A stretch of 64,000 bases of DNA from Bacteroidales bacterium (lineage in GTDB: Bacteria > Bacteroidota > Bacteroidia > Bacteroidales > UBA932): positions 124,001 through 188,000 of the forward strand of contig SUYN01000001.1 of assembly GCA_015060405.1 (NCBI GenBank), given 5' to 3'. Under the pieces are notes generated by a model, which made no database searches, was not told the DNA's origin, and saw only the letters and a list, made by a program, of their open reading frames with translations. The position numbers and the translations under genes are program-made. Below, one piece after another: positions 60,409 to 64,000 of the stretch. Every line of letters begins with the position of its first letter. The first letter of the stretch is position 1.

Positions 60409-61622
60409 TAGAACTTGATTTTAATCGTTATTTTCCCGCGTCCGGCACCTGTGTAGGTGTAAGTGTTATACGGCTGTGTCAGGCCGTTGATTGTCCTGTC
60501 TTCCTGCTTCACGGCAAAGGAACTGAGGTCAGACTTGATGAAGTTGCCTGAGGTCTCGTCCTTAACGAAGATCTCGGTGATCTCTCTCGGTGTCGAGATG
60601 ACCTGCGCCGAGGTATCCGTCGGCTCCAGGGTGAATTCCGGCGTGGCCATGGATCCGGCCGGCAGAGTCCATCTGATCAGCTGCTGCTTGAGTGCGGTCC
60701 CTCCTGTCGCTCCGGCTGTGGTGGCGTACCATGGCAAGGTACCGAACACCTCTACCGCATTGGAGTCCACATATCCGGCCGGGAGTGGTGCATCATAGGC
60801 CTTGCCCTTGTTGTCGTAAGGCTGCGGACCTGCACCGTAATACGCGCGGAACCGGTAGGACGCTGCTCCCAGAGGCATGGTCTGCGGCAGAGTCTTGTCC
60901 GCCGGATCACCGTTGATGAATAGGAATGACTTGTCATAGACCAGCTCTCCGGCCCTGAGATTCTGAAGCTCTCCCACAAGCAGGATAGATCCTCTGTCCA
61001 GGCGCGAGCTGAAGTCATACAGAGACGGCGCGGCAGCACCGACTTCTCTCAGCTTCGAACCTGCAAGGGACAAGGCGGCCGATGGGCCGGTCAGCGCAGG
61101 AAAGACTGTCGGGAACAGTATGTCATCGAACAGCCGGCTGAATGTCTGTCCCTCAAGATCCGACACCCGGGTGCCCTGCGGCAGACCGCCGAAGGCATAA
61201 GGCATCTCAAGATCTTTGTCCATGATGGCCGAGACATACACGTCGGGGCCGCCTCCGAAGGCTACGGTGGACTGCAGATTGATATACGCGAGGGTCATGT
61301 TCTCATCGGATCCTTTTGAAGCCTTGTGCGAGCACTCGGTCAGCCTGAAGGCATTGCAGAAGTCTACGGTATGCATGTCGACATCGCCCTCATTCTCGCA
61401 GAGCTCGACCGAGTACCGGCCTGTATACTGCTGGTCTTTGCCGTGGAAGACCCATGACACGGTGTTGCCTGATACGGCGAAGTCCGTCACAGGCACACGT
61501 CCCATCGGGCCGATGAGGTACAGCGTGAGCTTCTTCCCCTCAAGGTCGTACGGAACAGACTCGTCCTCGTATATGCGCCAGGTGATACCGACGTCATTCT
61601 TTATGCGGATAATGTCTTCCAT
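60408..61622 (-). CDS. Phage baseplate/tail-associated protein, hypothetical
   Basis: Operon position; YLIGPMGRVPVTDFAVSGNTVSWVFHGKDQQYTGRYSVEL suggests a beta-sandwich fibre-attachment domain. Confidence 0.5.
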   Translation of the reverse strand: MEDIIRIKNDVGITWRIYEDESVPYDLEGKKLTLYLIGPMGRVPVTDFAVSGNTVSWVFHGKDQQYTGRYSVELCENEGDVDMHTVDFCNAFRLTECSHKASKGSDENMTLAYINLQSTVAFGGGPDVYVSAIMDKDLEMPYAFGGLPQGTRVSDLEGQTFSRLFDDILFPTVFPALTGPSAALSLAGSKLREVGAAAPSLYDFSSRLDRGSILLVGELQNLRAGELVYDKSFLFINGDPADKTLPQTMPLGAASYRFRAYYGAGPQPYDNKGKAYDAPLPAGYVDSNAVEVFGTLPWYATTAGATGGTALKQQLIRWTLPAGSMATPEFTLEPTDTSAQVISTPREITEIFVKDETSGNFIKSDLSSFAVKQEDRTINGLTQPYNTYTYTGAGRGKITIKIKF

Positions 61623-61625
61623 CGT

Positions 61626-62339
61626 TTACAGAAGTATGGAGAGGTTCAACGTACACTGGTCTCCGGCGGAGAAGCTGGTCTGCGGTATCCTGACCGTCAT
61701 CAGCGATTCCCCGTCGATGGTGACTTCTGCAGGAAGAGTCTTCAGAGATCCTCCGATATTGGCTCCGGCCACACAGTACTTCGGAGCTGTCGCCGATACA
61801 CTGAATGGCATATATGACTGATTGACCAGATATTCTGTCGTCAGAGACGACGTGAACTTTATCGACAGTTCCAGAAGGACGCTGGCTCCGATCCTGATGG
61901 CGCTGATAGAGGCTTCGCTGTAGTCTATCGGCAGAACGATCGCCCTCTTAGGAAATCTCATCCTTGATGAGAGAAGACTGTCGAGGGTCGGGAGATTCGT
62001 GCCGCTGATCGCCAAGGACTCCTCGGCATATCTCTCCTCGTAGCAGTCATGTACCTCGCCGTTCTTGAATGTACGCGAGCCGCTATAGGATGATACCACC
62101 TTGTAGCCGTACGATCCTATCATGGTGCCTTGATAAGCCTTGTAAGGCATGATCTCCCCGTCGAGGCAGATCACTCCGTCCTGCTCGGCTGTCGCTGTCT
62201 TGAGGATGCAGTTGGGCGTATCGCTTCCGGTCAGCGCCACGAGGAGCTGACGGAAGGCATTCTTCACCGAGTCCTGCATGAAGTCGATGTCACCCAGATA
62301 TATCGGCTGTTGGCCCGGGAATGTCAAAAGTCTATTCAT
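61626..62339 (-). CDS. Hypothetical phage tail protein
   Basis: ORF in tail operon. Confidence 0.55.
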   Translation of the reverse strand: MNRLLTFPGQQPIYLGDIDFMQDSVKNAFRQLLVALTGSDTPNCILKTATAEQDGVICLDGEIMPYKAYQGTMIGSYGYKVVSSYSGSRTFKNGEVHDCYEERYAEESLAISGTNLPTLDSLLSSRMRFPKRAIVLPIDYSEASISAIRIGASVLLELSIKFTSSLTTEYLVNQSYMPFSVSATAPKYCVAGANIGGSLKTLPAEVTIDGESLMTVRIPQTSFSAGDQCTLNLSILL

Positions 62340-62817
62340 ATGTCATGATTTTATATGCTGTTCCTGCGTATCTGTAATATTCCACCCATTGGCGTATGGT
62401 CGCCAGATTCCTCTCTGATGCAAGGCTCCGCGGGATCATCACCGCAAAGCCTCCTGCCAGCTTGTCGGGAGCTGTCGACGAGAGGTACAGTATGTCTCCT
62501 TCCGACTGATAGGAGGCGTATATGTTATCGGCGACCTCTCCGTAGTAGCTGAGGTACAGGTTGTCTGTCCTGTAGTCCGTGACGTATATCGTGCCCGCCT
62601 CGAATCCCAGCTTGTCGTTCAGGAACTTCTCCAGGTTGGCGGTGAGTCCGTTGCAGGCCAGCCGTCCCGTGACATCGTCCCGGTAGGCGGTGAACCTCTC
62701 CTGCAGCCAGCCGATTCCCTTCAGGAAGCAGCGGAAGAAGGCATATATGTCCTTCCGCCTCAGCACGGGAGGAAGCTGCTGCATCGTGAATTTATCGACG
62801 TCAAATCTCCAGTACAT
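62332..62817 (-). CDS. Hypothetical phage baseplate-associated protein
   Basis: Immediately downstream of the baseplate J-like gene, position typical of gpI-type proteins. Confidence 0.5.
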   Translation of the reverse strand: MYWRFDVDKFTMQQLPPVLRRKDIYAFFRCFLKGIGWLQERFTAYRDDVTGRLACNGLTANLEKFLNDKLGFEAGTIYVTDYRTDNLYLSYYGEVADNIYASYQSEGDILYLSSTAPDKLAGGFAVMIPRSLASERNLATIRQWVEYYRYAGTAYKIMTYE

Positions 62818-63661
62818 AGCTGATGGTGTTTCCGAGGTCGGCAGATCTGAACGAGCCTCCCTTCGATTGGTAGTTGTTTCCCGATATCTCCGTGTACGTG
62901 TCCGCGTCCGCCCTCTTGGCCATCACCTGTCCGAGCTGCAGGTCCACCACTCCCTCGGCAGCCTGCACGGCGTCAGTCAGTCTGGTCTTGTTGAAGGTGC
63001 CTCCGTAGGCGATACCTGCGAGGTAGGCGTTGACCGCTTCCTTCACCGGATGAACCGCAGGGTCGGCTATCAGTGAGCCGTCGGCGTTCATCAGCATAGG
63101 GTCGTACTGCACGGTCATCGAGATGGTGATGTCGTCCGGATCGGACGTGTATATGTCTGCGATTATGCCGGCCGGCTTGCGGCGTCCGACATACTCTGTG
63201 AATGCCGTTAGAACATCGTTCGAAAGGGCTGCCGGATGTCCTTCCGCATCCGCTCCCGCGACGAGGATGTATATGCCTCCTCCGAAGTCGCGGCAGGCTG
63301 CATATCTGATGATCCTCTTGGATTCGTCCACCTTCGGGTATTCGTACATGCATGTGGCCTCGTTCAGGACCAGTGCATCGCCATGCTGATATTCCAGGCA
63401 TATCCTATGGTACCATGGGATGGTACCGACCACAGCTGTGGCCACCTTCCCGTCCACCTCCTTGCGGAAGATGTCGAAGATAGACTCCAGGACATAGGCG
63501 GCAGCCGCTACGATGTCAAAGAGGATGCTCTCCACTGACACCAGGCTGAACGCCGAGTCAAAGGTGTCGGTCTCCGAAAGCCCGTACTTCTCCCTCATGA
63601 CAGGATCTGCCATGAACTGGTCAGTCATGCCTTTCTTGATTTCCTTGATCGTCCTTGCCAT
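62801..63661 (-). CDS. Baseplate J-like protein
   Basis: VAAAAYVLESIFDIFRKEVD, DVLTAFTEYVGRRKPAGIIADIYTSDPDDITISMTVQYDP. Confidence 0.7.
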   Translation of the reverse strand: MARTIKEIKKGMTDQFMADPVMREKYGLSETDTFDSAFSLVSVESILFDIVAAAAYVLESIFDIFRKEVDGKVATAVVGTIPWYHRICLEYQHGDALVLNEATCMYEYPKVDESKRIIRYAACRDFGGGIYILVAGADAEGHPAALSNDVLTAFTEYVGRRKPAGIIADIYTSDPDDITISMTVQYDPMLMNADGSLIADPAVHPVKEAVNAYLAGIAYGGTFNKTRLTDAVQAAEGVVDLQLGQVMAKRADADTYTEISGNNYQSKGGSFRSADLGNTISYVLEI

Positions 63662-63665
63662 CGTA

Positions 63666-63896
63666 TTATAGTTTTTCAGTGATTGCCGTGGCCGGCGTTA
63701 TATTGTTTCTTGCGACATAATCCGACATGTAGCGGTCGTGGATCCTCTCCGGACACTCCAGCACCATCCCCGGCTGAAGGTCTTCCGTAGGGCCGATTCC
63801 GTTGGCCTCCATCAGATCCGCGAGACCTCTGATGTCGCCGTACACCTGTATCGCGATGTCCGACATGGTCTGTCGCTGCTGTACTTTCACTTTCAT
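63666..63896 (-). CDS. LysM-domain tail protein (tail protein X-like)
   Basis: MKVKVQQRQTMSDIAIQVYGDIRGLADLMEANGIGPTEDLQPGMVLECPE. Confidence 0.75.
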   Translation of the reverse strand: MKVKVQQRQTMSDIAIQVYGDIRGLADLMEANGIGPTEDLQPGMVLECPERIHDRYMSDYVARNNITPATAITEKL

Positions 63897-64000
63897 ATGT
63901 ATCTTAAAGCAATCTTGATGATGAGAAGAAGAAGGACCGCTGCCCCGACGGCCATCAGTGTCATCTGCCACCAGGGCAGTCCGTCCTTTTCTGTTGCCCT
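63893..64000 (-). CDS. C-terminus of a membrane-anchored phage protein (partial)
   Basis: ...ATEKDGLPWWQMTLMAVGAAVLLLLIIKIALRYI stop; ATGA overlap with LysM gene. Confidence 0.5.
   Translation of the reverse strand, partial: RATEKDGLPWWQMTLMAVGAAVLLLLIIKIALRYI

Larger units (their letters stand above)
55093..64000 (-). mobile_element. Prophage, late/tail end (continues beyond window)
   Basis: Truncated host gene at boundary; minus-strand operon with LysM tail protein, baseplate J-like and tail-fibre-like proteins. Confidence 0.85.

Overview
The window is a ~55 kb stretch of Bacteroidales-type chromosome (inferred from TAnnTTTG promoters, TonB/DUF4249 loci and the gene families) followed by the late end of a contractile-tail prophage that runs off the right edge. 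From the left: tRNA-Phe; priA; lipid kinase; parA-parB-DUF5683-LysM/MltD; an HHH outer-membrane-type protein; hpt-adk; two convergent TonB-receptor/DUF4249/lipoprotein cassettes, one with a frameshifted DUF4249; obgE; PAP2; murF-dut-bglX; HAD/MBL hydrolases; a TPR protein; M28 peptidase; MsbA-like ABC exporter; VanZ; a golvesin/amidase-type protein; a CyuA-like protein. Next comes an expanded MacAB-TolC-like locus: TolC, adaptor, one separate ATPase and five FtsX-like permeases. Main observations: (1) TolC and the ATPase are each preceded by the same regulatory layout, TTTACA-N4-TGTAAA, then TTTACA at +21 and TTGGCACA at about +82, with identical spacing; (2) REP-like palindromes fill the gaps between the permease genes; (3) a frameshifted CdiA-CT-like nuclease lies between permeases 4 and 5; (4) permease 5 is truncated at a prophage edge marked by three AAAACGAAATG direct repeats, suggesting a transposable phage; (5) the last prophage gene resembles Acb2/Tad1 cyclic-nucleotide-sponge anti-defence proteins; (6) small coding ORFs missing from the track, including a phage lipoprotein. 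All family names come from reading motifs; no searches were run.
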